This document shows positions 1 through 33,592 of a stretch of 64,000 nucleotides of DNA, piece by piece. Both the position numbers and the translations under genes were made by a program. Numbering within the stretch: the stretch's first letter is position 1; every line of letters begins with the position of its first letter. Location of the stretch: contig NC_092094.1 of assembly GCF_045679555.1 (NCBI RefSeq), positions 17,267,405-17,331,404 on the forward strand, read 5' to 3'. The DNA is from Salvelinus alpinus. Taxonomy: Eukaryota > Chordata > Actinopteri > Salmoniformes > Salmonidae. The notes below the pieces were generated by a model. That model had not been told where the DNA came from. It ran no database searches and saw only the letters and a program-made list of their open reading frames with translations.

Positions 1-513
1 CAGCTACTCTCCGCTCTCCTTGGACCAGATTCTCTCCGCTCTCCTTGTACCAGATTCTCTCCGCTCTCCTTGGACCAGATTCTCTCCACTCTCCTTGGAC
101 CAGATTCTCTCCGCTCTCCTTGGACCAGATTCTCTCCACTCTCCTTGGACCAGATTCTCTCCACTCTCCTTGGACCAGATTCTCTCCACTCTCCTTGGAT
201 CAGATTCTCTCCACTCTCCTTGGACCAGATTCTCTCCACTCTCCTTGGACCAGATTCTCTCCACTCTCCTTGGAACCGGTTTCTCTCCGCTCTCCTTGGA
301 CCAGATTCTCTCCGCTCTCCTTGGACCAGATTCTCTCCACTCTCCTTGGACCAGATTCTCTCCACTCTCCTTGGATCAGATTCTCTCCACTCTCCTTGGA
401 CCAGATTCTCTCCGCTCTCCTTGGATCAGATTCTCTCCACTCTCCTTGGATCAGATTCTCTCCACTCGCCTTGGATCAGATTCTCTCCACTCACCTTGGA
501 TCAGATTCTCAGC
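1..513. repeat. 25-bp minisatellite, about 20 copies
   Basis: Head-to-tail 25-bp units containing GGACCAGATTCTCTCC run from the left edge to about 513. Copies differ mainly by C/T at one site (ggacc/ggatc) and A/G at another (cactc/cgctc). One copy is altered near 275 (ggaaccggtt). Because 25 is not a multiple of 3, all frames stay open and give spurious ORFs on both strands. The array probably continues beyond the window. Confidence 0.97.
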
Positions 514-2410
514 GACAGGCCTTAAGCCACTAATTGCCGACAGACTCCTCCAGTCTCACTACCTATTCCCCAAATAAACAAACTGATCAGACGCTGAGTG
601 CCTAAGACCCTATACATTCCCTCCTGTGTCTTTACTCTTTAATAGGCCTCATTATTTATCACCATCTCCCTGTTAATCTTATCAAATCAGAGGCTTGACT
701 GAAGGGCGGAGACTGGCCCACTGGTCTGGGTCGTAAACGTGTCAGCGACACGGCAGGATGCTTTGACCAGCAGAGCAGCTAAGGGCTTATCAGGTTGGAA
801 TCACCCACCAGCACTTTACAAGCTCAACACACACCAGCCCCACACTCACTCTCTGTGGTCACTGGTCACACTGTTTACTATATCACCTAGCTAGAACTTT
901 AATTAATAATGTTGTGTGTTTAATAAGGTCACTAATATTATATAAAGTGATATAATATAGTATGCAATGGTTGATATAATTAGCTGCTATATAGAAAGAC
1001 TGGTTTAGTGTGCTAAAAATAAGATGGGGAGCAGGTTTGAATGTGTATATGCTCTGAACAGCGTCTGTATCAGTTGAATGGTTTGCATAGCAGCTGTTGG
1101 GATGAGGCGTTGTTCATTTAACAAATGTGTTCTACATTGTGGGTTATTCTCACATCTCTGGACACAGTGCCATGGCTTTTTGCATTCTGGAAATGGATGA
1201 AAGAGGATTCTGAGGGGATTTCAAAGTTGTAGGAAGATGACACATCTATATGGAGACATCAAATGTACACTATATTGTTTATGCTAGCATGTTCTATCAG
1301 ATATCAGTCGATTGTTTGGTTTCTTTGGTTCAACTGACATAGAGGAGAACCCCACTGAGACATCTCTCTGTTCTGAACCTAAAGCCACACATTCTTTTTA
1401 ACAGTCACAGGATCTTCAGAGGGTTTAAGGGGTTACTGTAATGTGTTATATATACTGTACATCTCATGACTGCTAAACTAGATGACTAGCGCATTTCAAA
1501 TCTATAGATAGTAATGTAAAATGTTAATTACCTTTTATGATGAAGGTAAACCTCATGAACAATGACTTCTTAGATAACACAAAAGGCGTTGAATGCAGTG
1601 TTTAATGTACTGTAAAGTTGTCCTACGACAGTACACTATACTGATGTCATCCGTATTCTTTCCCATTCAACACTATCCTCTTAGAAAGCCCCACATTTGT
1701 TTAAAGGAATGTACTATTTCTAAGTGGATGGTTTTCATACAGCCTCTGTTGTGACGATTATAAGTGGACTGCACTAAAGTTACAAAAAACAGTCACCTCT
1801 CTTCAAAGGCTGTGAAGCTGGGCCTTGGAGCAGAAATCTGGGACAGAGATTAACCACTGGCACTCTTGAGATATAGCGTTTTTTTATATGAGTAATAGTG
1901 TGAGAGAGTCAAGCTGATTTACACAACACTGGGGCCAAGCAAATAGTTAAAGAAAGAAGAGGATCTCAACAACAATATTCCCCCAATGTGATAAAACAGC
2001 ATCACCATACAGTCAGCCACTCGGAGAGAGGAAGGCTTGATGTTTTATAGCTAGCTGTAGTACATTTTGACATTATACCAAGCTTTCTGTCTGTTGTTTT
2101 CAAAGTGACAGTGCATTAATGTGGATGTCAAATGATTAAAAAAACTCCCAACGGAAAGAGGATATTTTTGTCTTGATTGAGAAACAATATAAAAGTGTGT
2201 CGTTTTTCTAAGTGCATGGAGAGTGCATAGCTAGCTTGATTAAGATGGAGTGCTGAGCAACAGTGAGTTTGAGAGAAAACATGTTTATGTTTATCTGTGT
2301 CTCCTGTTTCACTCAGAAGCCAAGGAATTTTAAAATAATCTGCTTCGAGATAAAGAAAGCAGCGGATGTTAGCTACAGTCAAAGAGTTCTGTTTTGTTAT
2401 CATAACTACT
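514..2410. other. Non-coding stretch downstream of wt1
   Basis: No exon, RNA gene or recognisable transposon was found here on either strand. The sequence is AT-rich and unique-looking, with short ORFs only. It lies past the likely 3' end of wt1 and could hold regulatory DNA, but nothing in the sequence proves this. Confidence 0.5.
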
Positions 2411-3773
2411 TTTATTCTGGCCAGCATGAGCCTCCTCTGGCGACTCGTGTAAGATGACCTACGAGCGGTCACGACCTGGTCAGGTTAAGGTCAGGCTATG
2501 GTCTGGTCATTGGGTCTCAGGAGCGCGGTTGATCAGCCCTGTTAGTGAGGGCAAAAGTAACTCAACACTGGCCCCCTGAGCCAACACAGCTGCCCAGGCA
2601 GGCCACACACTGCTGGAGGACTTTAATACAGAACTCAACAGGGAACAATAACAACAACAACAGAATCAGCATATATATATATACTGTATAAAAATAGTGG
2701 GGGAAAATACAGTTTAAATAGAGGGGAACAGACCATAATATACTGATAATACACTTCAGAGTAAAAAAAAATGTTTCCATGACAGATAAGTGTTTTATGA
2801 CACTTAAAAAAGAATTTCCTGGATCTATCAAAGTAGGTCTAGTCTAAAGTATAATAGTTAAGTCACATGTTTCCATGGCAAGGATATTTTTTTCAAATGC
2901 AATCCATTGTCCAGTACTATTATTTAATACCACAACTTCTTGGCCACATAGCCAGTGTGACGATACATATATATATTTAACTCACATCCCCAAAATCCAC
3001 AGTCAAAGTGAAACAATATTTACAGACAACATCACAGACCGAAGCGGGCTTACTGTAGCTTTATGATTCAACTACCTGGTGCAGATCAAATTTGTGGACT
3101 GAACGAAAGCGATGATGAACATGCTGTTGGACAAAAGTAAAAAATGTCCCCCTTTCCAGAAATCATTCCAGTGAAAGATATTTTAATTCACAAAAGTATG
3201 ATAAAATAATAAATTAATCTGAAACTGCTCAAAGTAACACTACAAATGAAAAAAAGGCATAAAGTCATTAACATCTACTGTATACAACACCAACAAGAGA
3301 TAGAAACTCTTTTTTTTCCTCTTTAAATGTCTTACTAAAATAACCCTCTGGATCAGAGCATCTGGACAGAGGACCGTCCTTAGATGGCGCTGTTTGGAGG
3401 ACTGTGCGTAGGTGAGGTTGTACAGCTACATGCAGATGAACAAGACTGTCAGCCTCCTGCTCTGTTACCACAGCCACAAAGTAATAAACCCCGCCTATTC
3501 CTACAATTTCTCTTCTTTAAAACCTTATACCTAACCCTTACCTTAAATTAAGACTAAAAAGCTCATTGTTGTTTTTATGAATCTTTACAACACAGTCATG
3601 TGTCACTTTGTGGCTGTGCTATCTAGTGGATAGACCTGCTCTGCTGCTGTTTCCCCTTTGTGCTACAGGCATCGGTGAACGAGATGGAGATTCAGAGTCC
3701 CATGTAGGCAGAGTGTTTGAGAGCAGTGAGGCCAGTGTGTATGCAGAGCAGAGTGGTCTGGTTCAGATCTGGC
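2411..3773 (-). other. wt1: Probable wt1 3' UTR
   Basis: This is the stretch after the wt1 stop codon in the transcribed direction. An AATAAA hexamer on the minus strand (TTTATT at 2411-2416) would give a 3' UTR of about 1.4 kb, close to the length known for mammalian WT1. Weaker ATTAAA signals on the minus strand lie at 2923-2928 and 3182-3187, so shorter forms are possible. The end point is an inference. Confidence 0.45.
3466..3621. mobile_element. Short inverted-repeat MITE in wt1 3' UTR
   Basis: The left end (accacagccacaaagtaat, from 3466) and right end (gtcactttgtggctgtgct, to about 3619) are imperfect inverted repeats. The inner sequence (aaccccgcctattcctac) matches, in reverse, the elements at 57150-57345 (gtagagataggcggggt) and 61549-61695 (gtagaaataggtggttt). 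Three related copies in one window support a dispersed non-autonomous element. It begins about 150 bp past the wt1 stop codon, so the mRNA probably carries it. Confidence 0.65.
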
Positions 3774-24108
<20,335 letters not shown>

Positions 24109-24530
24109 TTAAGTCCAACAAAGCTTCATTGTTGCATTGAAAGACAGCTTTTTCAAAGGAAAACACACACAATTCCCCCCAAACGAAAGTCGAAACAATA
24201 GAAAGTGTCTGTTTTGTGTGCTGTGGTAGATAGTCCATGTAGTGGAGAGGTCTGTCTGGATGTCTAACCTGGGGAGCGTTCTCTCAGCTCTGTCAATGGA
24301 GGAGAAAGAGTGGGAGAGGAAGAGAGGGGTAGCCCTCTATTCCTTTACTCATGCGTCTGTTTTCTTTAGAGCCCACAAACCTCAAATACAGACCCAGTGA
24401 GACGGCTGGAGGAGGAGCCAAGGCCAATGAGCAAGAGGGATGAGTGCTGGGCTTCATTCATTTAGTACTGCCCCTCAGCCCCTCACTTTAAACGCCCATC
24501 TCTCTGTGCACCCTAAATGAGCCTGCGCTC

Positions 24531-24581
24531 GTGTGAGCGTGTATGCGTGCGCGTGCGCGCGCGTGCGTGTGTGTTTGTGTG
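24531..24581. repeat. Alternating purine-pyrimidine tract upstream of wt1
   Basis: A run of GTGCGC/GCGCGC/GTGTGT alternation, including cgtgcgcgtgcgcgcgcg, lies about 550 bp upstream of the wt1 start codon. Such sequence can adopt Z-DNA when transcription makes negative supercoils. It is flanked by gagagtaagagagcgagag. Confidence 0.7.
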
Positions 24582-25035
24582 AGAGTAAGAGAGCGAGAGA
24601 GTTCTGTTTGAATAGCACGAAGTTTGGGGATTTAGAAATAATAATACAATTGTACATCCTTTCACTATTCTTTTCGCAGCATGTCCAAACAAATTGTCAG
24701 TACTAATGTTACTGCTTGATTTTTCTTGAACAGATTTTTCTTGAACATGATTATTCATTAAATCTTTGGATGTTGCCAAATAGTAAGATTTTGAATTATT
24801 ATTACTGTGTGTGTTTAACTTATTCCGGAGGTGGCTTATTTCTAATCATGAGCTTTATCCAACAAATAGGACATATATGGGATGTTGATACATATTTAAT
24901 ATTACTTGCATAAGAAGACCAACAAAATGTGTAAGCTATATGCTTCTGAAATAACAATATAATTTCTCATATTTTTGGTAATGTATAACTGGAACAAACA
25001 CTTACATTAGCTAAAACATTTTTACGCATTTTAAC

Positions 25036-25249
25036 GCTACCTGCCGGGGCCTTTAGAGCGGTTAGAGCGTTGGGCCCGTGACCGAAGGTTGCTGGATCGA
25101 ATCCCCGAGCTGACAAGGTATAAATCTGTCGTTCTGCGCCTGAACAAGGCAGTTAACCCACTTTTCCCCGGTAGGCCGTCGTTGTAAATAATAATTTGTT
25201 TTTAACTGACTTTCCTAGTTAAATAAAGGTTAAATAAAAAAATAAAAAA
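25036..25249 (+). mobile_element. tRNA-derived SINE (HpaI-like)
   Basis: A tRNA-like head has ggttagagcgttgggc and a B box GGATCGAATCC at 25094-25104. It is followed by gagctgacaaggtataaatc and the tail actttcctagttaaataaag with an A-rich end. Head and tail match the salmonid HpaI SINE pattern as I know it. The A-box region is damaged (ctgccggggcctttagagcg). Confidence 0.85.
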
Positions 25250-27545
25250 TGTAAATCAGTGTCTCTTTTCCATGTAGTGCGACATGAGGATGTCGCCTTG
25301 GTTCGGTCAGTTGGACATTGTCGCTCATACGGTTCGTAACTGCACGTAGCCTAGGCTGTATCATGAATGCAATTAAAAGTGGCCTATTTACGAAAATACA
25401 GTTTGCCTAAATACAACATGAACAATGGAGTGGCATTCTCGTCTCTCGAAATGTTTTGCGAAATTATATCATAGCCTGAATATGTTTTAACATTGATTAA
25501 ATAAGCGGCTCCTATGAAGGTAAAACAATTTGTTTTTCGAGAGGTGCCTTAGTCAATTATCTTCTGATTGGTATATGTAATTGTTTTGACTAAATGTATT
25601 CTGATCATTCCTGTATTTTTTCTTCATTCGTTCACTCTATCTCTAAACATTATATGAAGCTGTCGAAAAAGTTGAACTTATCTCAGTCTAAAAGTTTATC
25701 TCAGTCTAAAAGTTTATCAAAGTAGCCTATAATAATACAAATATTAGCCTAATAATAATAATAATAATAATAACGTATTATTATGTTTTATTGTTATATT
25801 CTATTATATTTATATTAATAGTTACAAATTACGCTCCTTAATTTGAAGTAGGCCTACATTTACAGGCTATTATTAATGTTTTGTCGATGGTGACGTGAAA
25901 TTTCTAGACATGTCTATTTGTGTAAATTCTGTCAAAACAGGTTTGTGACCTTGATACTGAAATTGAGGGTTTGGCTATACATCCTTTATTACGAATAAAT
26001 GCCCAAGTATCTTCCTGTGTAAATTACCGGTATTTCTACAGGGCTATGACTTAGAAAAGGCAACACATTGACATGTCACTGTATTTTGGTCCAAAACGAA
26101 ACGAATTATATTATTTAAAAAACGTAGAAATAGTCTGAAAGACTAAACATATAGGCCTAGGCCTAGCCTACCTCGTTACCTCGACTCCAGGGAGACAAAT
26201 TGTGCCATCGGAAAGAATCCAACAGCTTCTCTATAACGGAAGGTTATAGGCTGCTATAGCAAAAAAAGAAATGTTCACCTAAAATGCTCTCACTGTAACA
26301 CAGCATGGATTATGGCTATTTAACTGGGCCAGCCTACCGATTTTCCCCATTCATTTGATGATGGCACTGCAGCCACTGAGTCGAAGAACTAGTCAAAACT
26401 TCACGTGGTTCATAATAATTAATGTAGCTAGCTTACATCAGCACAGTGAGAATTCCGTTTCGATTAGAAAGGAGTATATATGGCCAAGTCTTATATATTT
26501 ATAGCCTACCAAAAAAGGGCCGCGCAAAACCTACAGGTGCTGACTCTTGGTTGAACTCTCTGGCAAAGTTAAGCGAGCAACACAAAGACACGTGACCCCG
26601 ACCCTATCTCGGCCAGAATTTCAGGAATTGTATTGTCTAATGCTTTCAAAAGTTAAATGGATGCATTTTAAGTCACAGAGGAATGGTCCATTGCTTGTCT
26701 GAAATAAGCTTTGTAAACCAGCAAAGTGAAGAATGTGAAAAAGTGGATACAGAAAGCAATGACTTGTAATAGCATACCATTAGCTTTTTGCCAAATCATG
26801 CACATTCAGCTGCAAAGAAAATGTTAGGCTACATTCCCTTCTGTGACAGTGCACTAACTCCCCTTTCCAACCCTGTCTGCTGTGACCCCATCCAGGACGT
26901 TAGTAAGAGAGAGAGGAGCCGATCTTCACCTGGGAGTGAAGCCTACTGTACGCCCACAAACAAGGAGGCTTGCCCATATACACCCACACACACTGTGTTC
27001 CTCACTCATCAAAACCCCCAACCAGCAGTGTCCAACTGTAAAACCAGGCAGAGATGCAGGAATCTGTCAGAACCTGTGTCTGTATCGTCGTATTCCTCAG
27101 TGAGTTTACTGAGCTCAGTAATAAATAGCTGGGGTGACCCAGCTTTAGCCAGTTGGATGGTGGGGGGGGGACAGCAGAATGCTGCATCAGAGTTCTATCA
27201 TAACACACTGCAACACACAGGGAAAAACACAACACAGCATAGTGTTTGTGAGGTTAGAGTCAGTGACTCACTGCTTTAGCTGGCAGAACAGAAATTTTGC
27301 TGTGTGCTTATTGCATAGGCAGGGCTGGCTCTAGCCTCTTTAAACCTTTTTTTACATTTTAATCATTTGTGACCGACAGCCTCATTTGGTCTTATGTAGC
27401 AAAATTTGAAATTGTGTTTTTTACTTTGAATAAAAGTAGAGACTCGGAGCTAGAAAATGGTATATCATACACTGCAGTTGAGAAACAATGGAAAACTAAT
27501 TTGGCTTTAAAAGTTGAAAAACTTGTAACCCCACTTTTGAGAAAA

Positions 27546-27697
27546 TGGCAGACACTCTTATCCAGAGCGACTTACATGAGCAATTATGGTTAAGTGCCTT
27601 GCTCAAGGGCACATCAACAGATTTTTCACCTAGTTGGCTCGGGGATTTGAACCAGTGACCTTTCGGTTAGTGATCCAATGCTTTTAACCTCACGGCA
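27546..27697 (-). mobile_element. tRNA-derived SINE fragment
   Basis: Read on the minus strand it has a B box GGTTCAAATCC (from ggatttgaacc near 27650) preceded by ttaaaagcattggatcacta. It ends with gctctggataagagtgtctg, a tail shared with the element at 60262-60415. Head and tail are both degraded. Confidence 0.7.
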
Positions 27698-30000
27698 AAA
27701 TATTTTAGTGCCCCCTCTCTTGATGGTGGAGAGAAAAATTTAAGTTTTAAAGTGAATTTCCTACAATTCTACACATTTTAACAATTTTATAAAACAAATG
27801 ATGCAATTCTACTCATTTTGCAATGGGGCAGAGATACAGTTTTAAAGCTGCGTGCCCTGTCGGATTACTACAAGTTTAGATGGCTGGCTAGACTAACTAA
27901 CAATCCAAAAATTGACACAGCTAATTTTCAGATAATTGAGTAACAAGACACATTTTTGTGATATATGTTTTCATTTGTCATTTTTTGGCGTCAGTATCGA
28001 TAGCTAAATCATTCATTACTGGACCAACAACATAGGGGGAAACAAAGCATGTTAATGAAGAAACATGTATTTTACCAATGGAAATGTTACAAATAGACCC
28101 CAATGTGTTGTTCTATTTAATCACATGAGTAGTCCTTGAGCAGTCCCACTGTTTTTGATATATGACAGCTTTTAAGGTTATCTGTACTGCTTCTGGTCTT
28201 GCCAACTCCTCAGTGCTCATGGCAACACTGACACAAACAGCAGACATGGAAAAAAGCGAACTCGACATGGCATCCACCTCAATCTCAGTTTACATGGACA
28301 TCAAAGTAGCCAATCATCACCACTGATTGCAACATTGTCAGCTCTGTTCTCAGTAACTGCCTCAATTTGTTACTTTACTTGCCAGAAATGTTCTTGCTGG
28401 GAATATGTCCCGGACCATTTATAACATGGTGTCAACTTTTCTCTTCATAAATATTAATGTCCAATACACTAGCAAACTGCCATAGGCCTAGATGGACATT
28501 TGGTCTATACTGCAGGATGACGTGTCAGAGTTTGGGGTTCCTAACAGAAGTATCCACTCTGCATCATTTCCTCCTCATATCTTCCTTGTAGGGTACATAG
28601 TGGCCATCCTGTAACCAATTAGACAAGATATGCTCAATTTGTTCATCATTTGGGCCGTGGTGCGGCCGGAAGCTTTGGCCTCAGGATATACGCAGCAGCT
28701 CTCGTTAAACTGATGCGCTGAGATAGTTTCTGACTTCACCATCTGGAATTCTAGTCTGGGGTTCTGCTAAAAGCTGCTGACCCACGATTCAACTCTTAAA
28801 CTCAGGGAAGAGAGCAAGAAAGAAAAAAGCCTGTCATGTTGGGAAGAGTCACTGTGTCAAAGTCCTTTATCTTACCATCAACAGGGGAGTTGGAAATTGG
28901 AGATTGGAGAGGGCTGAGTCTGAAGGGAAATAAAGACAGAGCTACAAGACAAGTCAGACTGCTGTTCATTCTAGTGGTGTACTGCAGAGCTTGGTCCCTG
29001 GTACCTTATGGTTTCACAGCTTAATGCTATGATGTTTAATAGTTTATATGACTGCCAGTAATAACTACATATATATTATTTCAACATAAATGCAACAACT
29101 GTATTTTTGTGAACATTTCTTTGTGTTCTCTGTGTTCTGACGAATGGGCAGATCAATCATGATACTTCTTTAGATGTTGTTTGATAGGAAGGACTGAGAA
29201 ATACCACAGATCTTGATAGCGAAGATTGAATGAGACACAAAGTTGCAGTCTTTCTCTCTCTCTTTTTGTCTAACACACATACACCCTTTTCCTCTATAGT
29301 AAAGGTTTAGCTATCCCAGAGGAACTCTGAGGCATTCCGCATTTCTTAAAAATATCAGAGATGAGTAATAGCTCCCAAGGCAATTTGAATGAATTTTTAC
29401 TCTACAAACAACAAATTATCTTCAAATAAAACCTGAATGACTTACTCAAGTGCTTTTCAGTCTGAAAAACACAGATATCCAGCTGACCCATCTTTTTATT
29501 TTCCCACACCATGCAGCAAAAAGGATGGACTTCAAGATAGAACAGAAAACCACTTAATTTGCTCTCTGCACTAATTGATCGCCTCAGTCGACTTTCAGTC
29601 ATTTGATTCATCTGCAGTCTAAATATCTGACAGGCGTTATAGAAAATTACAAATGCTGCTTTTCATCCATGGCAGAGGACTCTGAAGTTTAAATATACTT
29701 CTGAATATACTTCTGAATATACTTAAGGCGCCTTGAGCAAACAGGCAGCACTTGAAGCGATAATGTATTGTATACATGGAGAGAATATGGCCTATTTTCA
29801 ATGGAGTGCAGAACACTGCTGTTGAGGGCAGTCTGCAACAAACTGTACAGATGTTCCTACTAACACACCATTTTTGTCAAATTAATCACCATGTCTTCTT
29901 TATCAGCTTTTGAGTTGCTTAAATGTATCTGAACTGCTTTTGAAATCCCCCAAAGTCTGCTTCAAAACAATGTCCCTCTGTTCACACTCTCACTCCCTCA

Positions 30001-30234
<234 letters not shown>

Positions 30235-30592
30235 ACTAGCCTTACTCTAACTGTCTACTGCTCTACATCCATTTCCACTGACTTTAAAGTCTACAGTAAA
30301 TATAAATGGAAGATAGCGCAGGGGGCTTTTTCAGAGGGATGAAGCCCTCTTTTGTTTGGGCCTTGTAGTTGAAGCTGGTGCCGTTAAGGTGTAGATGGTC
30401 ACTCCCATCTACACTATCTGTTGATACTACTGGGGTCAGTTCACAGCAGCACAGCTGGCTGGCAGCTTGGCCACGGGCACAACAACACAAACACTAGTCA
30501 GGTGTTGGGGAGAGGAGAGAGAGCCTATATGGAGCATCTCTCTGTATGGATAGTAATGACTGATACAGACACTACCATAGTTGATAACAATA

Positions 30593-30790
30593 ATCAAATC
30601 AAATTTTATTTGTCATGTACAGCAGGTATAAAAGGTGCAGTGAAAATGATTGTGTGCTAGCTCCCTCAACAATGTAGTACTATAATTAAGCAATAAGGCC
30701 CAAGGAGGTGTGATATATGGCAAATATACCACGGCTGTCAGCCAATCAGCATTAAGGGCTCGACCCAGCCAGTTTATAATCAATAATAAA
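30593..30790 (-). mobile_element. LINE tail followed by partial hairpin MITE
   Basis: The plus-strand start aatcaaatcaaattttattt is the reverse of a (TTTGA)n-type LINE 3' tail. From about 30690 the sequence aataaggcccaaggaggtgt ... ggctgtcagccaatcagcat is a reversed, partial relative of the element at 54385-54655 (atgctgattggctgacagcc). The two pieces may be independent insertions. Confidence 0.55.
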
Positions 30791-30852
30791 GAGCCAAATA
30801 AACAATAGCAAGTAATAGAAGAGGTAGTATGCAAAGTAATGAAAAGAGGGAG

Positions 30853-31213
30853 GTGGCTTTGTGGGCTGGTGGCCTTGGGGGCTGGTGGCCTTGGGGGCTG
30901 GTGGCCTTGTGGGCTGGTGGCCTTGGGGGCTGGTGGCCTTGGGGGCTGGTGGCCTTGTGGGCTGGTGGCCTTGGGGGCTGGTGGCCTTGTGGGCTGGTGG
31001 CCTTGGGGGCTGGTGGCCTTGTGGGCTGGTGGCCTTGTGGGCTGGTGGCCTTGTGGGCTGGTGGCCTTGGAGGCTGGTGGCCTTGTGGGCTGGTGGCCTT
31101 GGGGGCTGGTGGCCTTGGGGGCTGGTGGCCTTGTGGGCTGGTGGCCTTGGGGGCTGGTGGCCTTGTGGGCTGGTGGCCTTGGGGGCTGGTGGCCTTGGGG
31201 GCTGGTGGCCTTG
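30853..31213. repeat. 16-bp minisatellite carrying GCTGGTGG
   Basis: About 22 units of GGGCTGGTGGCCTTGT or GGGCTGGTGGCCTTGG. Each unit has the octamer GCTGGTGG. The unit has no stop in any frame on either strand, so several 126-203 codon ORFs appear; none resembles a protein. Confidence 0.97.
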
Positions 31214-33410
31214 GTGTTCCACAATGTCCATTGTTAACTAACTGGTACAGAGGACTGACTACATGATCTCTTCAGCTGTACTGGCATTCATTTAATTCAA
31301 TACTACATAACAAGTTTAGAACCAAAACACCAAAACATAGTAGCTGCAGCTGTAAACGTAACAACCTTTCACTAAGATTATATTGGAGGAGCAACATGAG
31401 CCCCTCAGAGGGGGGGAAATAGTAACATTAACTCAAGTTTCTATCAACACAATGCAAATTACAGTAAGCCTAAACTGGGGACAACTCCACAGAAAAGTTA
31501 CAGATGAGCCTCAAAGTCTTGTCAGAAATAATAACGTAGCTTTCCGTTGGGGGGTTTGATTTACAACCAGAAAGAGGTTGATGTTAGAATAACAGGTGCA
31601 GGTGGTGTTGGATTTGGGCAGTGAGGTTGATAAGACAAAGGCCAAAACTTGTGTGAGTCTTGAGTATTTTAAAACACTGGCAACTCTTCAAAAGGCTGAA
31701 TGAGGAAATATGCTGCTATTTGAGCGGATGTGGGAAGCTGTCCAACATTAGCTAAACACAGGGAGACTTGGAGAGATGAGGCAGTAAGCACCGTATCAGC
31801 CAGAGTGGTACCGCCAGCTGCAGCACCATTAATTAATGTGCCTTGGTGTGCTGCGAGTCAGATGACCTTGAATCCATGTAAAAAACACTACACTAAACTA
31901 TGACTGGAAAGTACAGAAACATACCAAGAAAAATATTTTGCAATGCAGTGCTGAGGATTCATAAGTCGTCATTTTGGTAATACTTTTTATGAACAATCAG
32001 TGTGTATAACAAGTTCACACAGTGTCGACTGTACCTGTGTACAGTCACACAAACAACACTTCAATAACATCCACAGTGAATTACATACCTTTAGCTGTCT
32101 CTTAGTGAATTAAATGAGTTACTATAAGCCGTTATAACTGCTTATGGCTCCCTATAACAGGCTTTATAAACAGTTTACACAGAACATTGTCTCTTCGTAA
32201 ATGTCCCATAGGTATTCCTCAACGAGTAATTTACAATAGATAAAGAGGAAAGTCCCATGTAGTATGTGAGTTCTACATCCTAATAACACACTATCAATCT
32301 TCTGAGTTGAAATGGTTCAGTCTCTACTCTCTGCGGTTTATGGGGAGGAGAAAGTGGAGAGAGCCTGGCTGGGGTTCAACAGACAGCACAAATTATGTTT
32401 GGTCGGCCCATTTCTTCAAAGATACCATCTCTGTGTATAAGAACGCCACAGCATCAGTTTAGTAGAAATCAAATACCAGGCCCACAAATCACAAAGCAGT
32501 GCTTGTCTTCTGCCAAATCCACAGTACTGAACTCTAAAAGTGAAGAACACGTCAGACGATTGGTGTCAGCGATGGGATCCAACCCGGCTCATAATAAATA
32601 AAGGACGTATTGCTTTGAGAAAAATCCAAATGTTACAGTGTTTCAAATTGAAAACATCATCACCCAAGGACAAGGGTTTATTGGTGTGCTGCTGGGTTGT
32701 TTTGATCATGCCACTGCCTGGCTGATGTTTTGATTCCTCTGACTCACCAGGGAGATAATGATGGGTCACTTGATGATCTCAATTTGATCATTGTTGGGTG
32801 CTGAGTGAGTCATGAGTTGTTGTAATATACGCAAGTAGTGATGTGGAAGCCACATTCAAGGTTATGTTCTGTTCCCTAAACATCACGTCCTTGTCACCTG
32901 TCCATGAGGCAGATACTGCAGTAGCTGCTATTAGGGAGTCGGGCTCAGCAAGATGACATTTCTGGCAAGAACAATTGGCAGGAAACCTAAGAAGAGCACA
33001 GTTACAGTACATGAGAAGGTCTGTCTGAGTCTGCCACTGGGTTCACTGGCTGGTCACTGTAGAGTATTACACAGGAACCACATATGCCTACAGTAGCCTC
33101 AATACAAGGCCTTATCACTTATAGTAGATCCAAAACGCATCAATACGTTCCATGTATCGTGTGCATCACATTCCTAAAGAAAAGTTAGACATGTTCCAGA
33201 ATAATGTTATATTCTAACATATTTTCTATATTCTCTTTGTGTTATTGACAGATTTGACCAGTGGCCATTGCTCTGTGGAATTCTTTTTTTTTTGCGGTGC
33301 AGCGTCACCCATTACCAATGTAATGTTGTCTCCTTCCTGGTCAGTGGCTTTGAGGCATTGTGTTCACTATCTAAACACAAACCTGCTGTGTCATGGCTCT
33401 CTCTCTAAAT

Positions 33411-33592
33411 TAAGATTTTTATTTTTTATTTAACTAGGCAAGTCAGTTAAGAATATGTTCTTATTTACAATGACAGCATACCGGGGAACAGTGTACACTG
33501 TACACTGCCATGTACAGAACAAAAGATTTTTACCTTGTCATCTCGGGGATTTGAGCTAGCAACCTTTCAGTTACTGCCCCAACATTCCTCAA
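33411..33592 (-). mobile_element. tRNA-derived SINE (HpaI-like), reverse orientation
   Basis: The tail tttatttaactaggcaagtc at about 33426 is the reverse of the HpaI-like tail. The B-box region (ggatttgagctagcaacctt near 33550) and ttactgccccaac follow. The middle contains a small direct duplication (gtgtacactgtacactg). The 5' tRNA head is truncated. Confidence 0.75.

Noticed and set aside
1-513. Possible CRISPR-like regular array
   Set aside because: Units are directly adjacent with no unique spacers, in a vertebrate genome. The same applies to the other arrays in the window.
25036-25249. Possible tRNA gene
   Set aside because: The B box is present but the cloverleaf is not complete and a SINE body and tail follow.
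26788-27279. 163-codon plus-strand ORF
   Set aside because: No recognisable domain or family, unremarkable composition, no clear promoter or splice context. It could be part of a non-coding transcript upstream of wt1, but nothing shows that.
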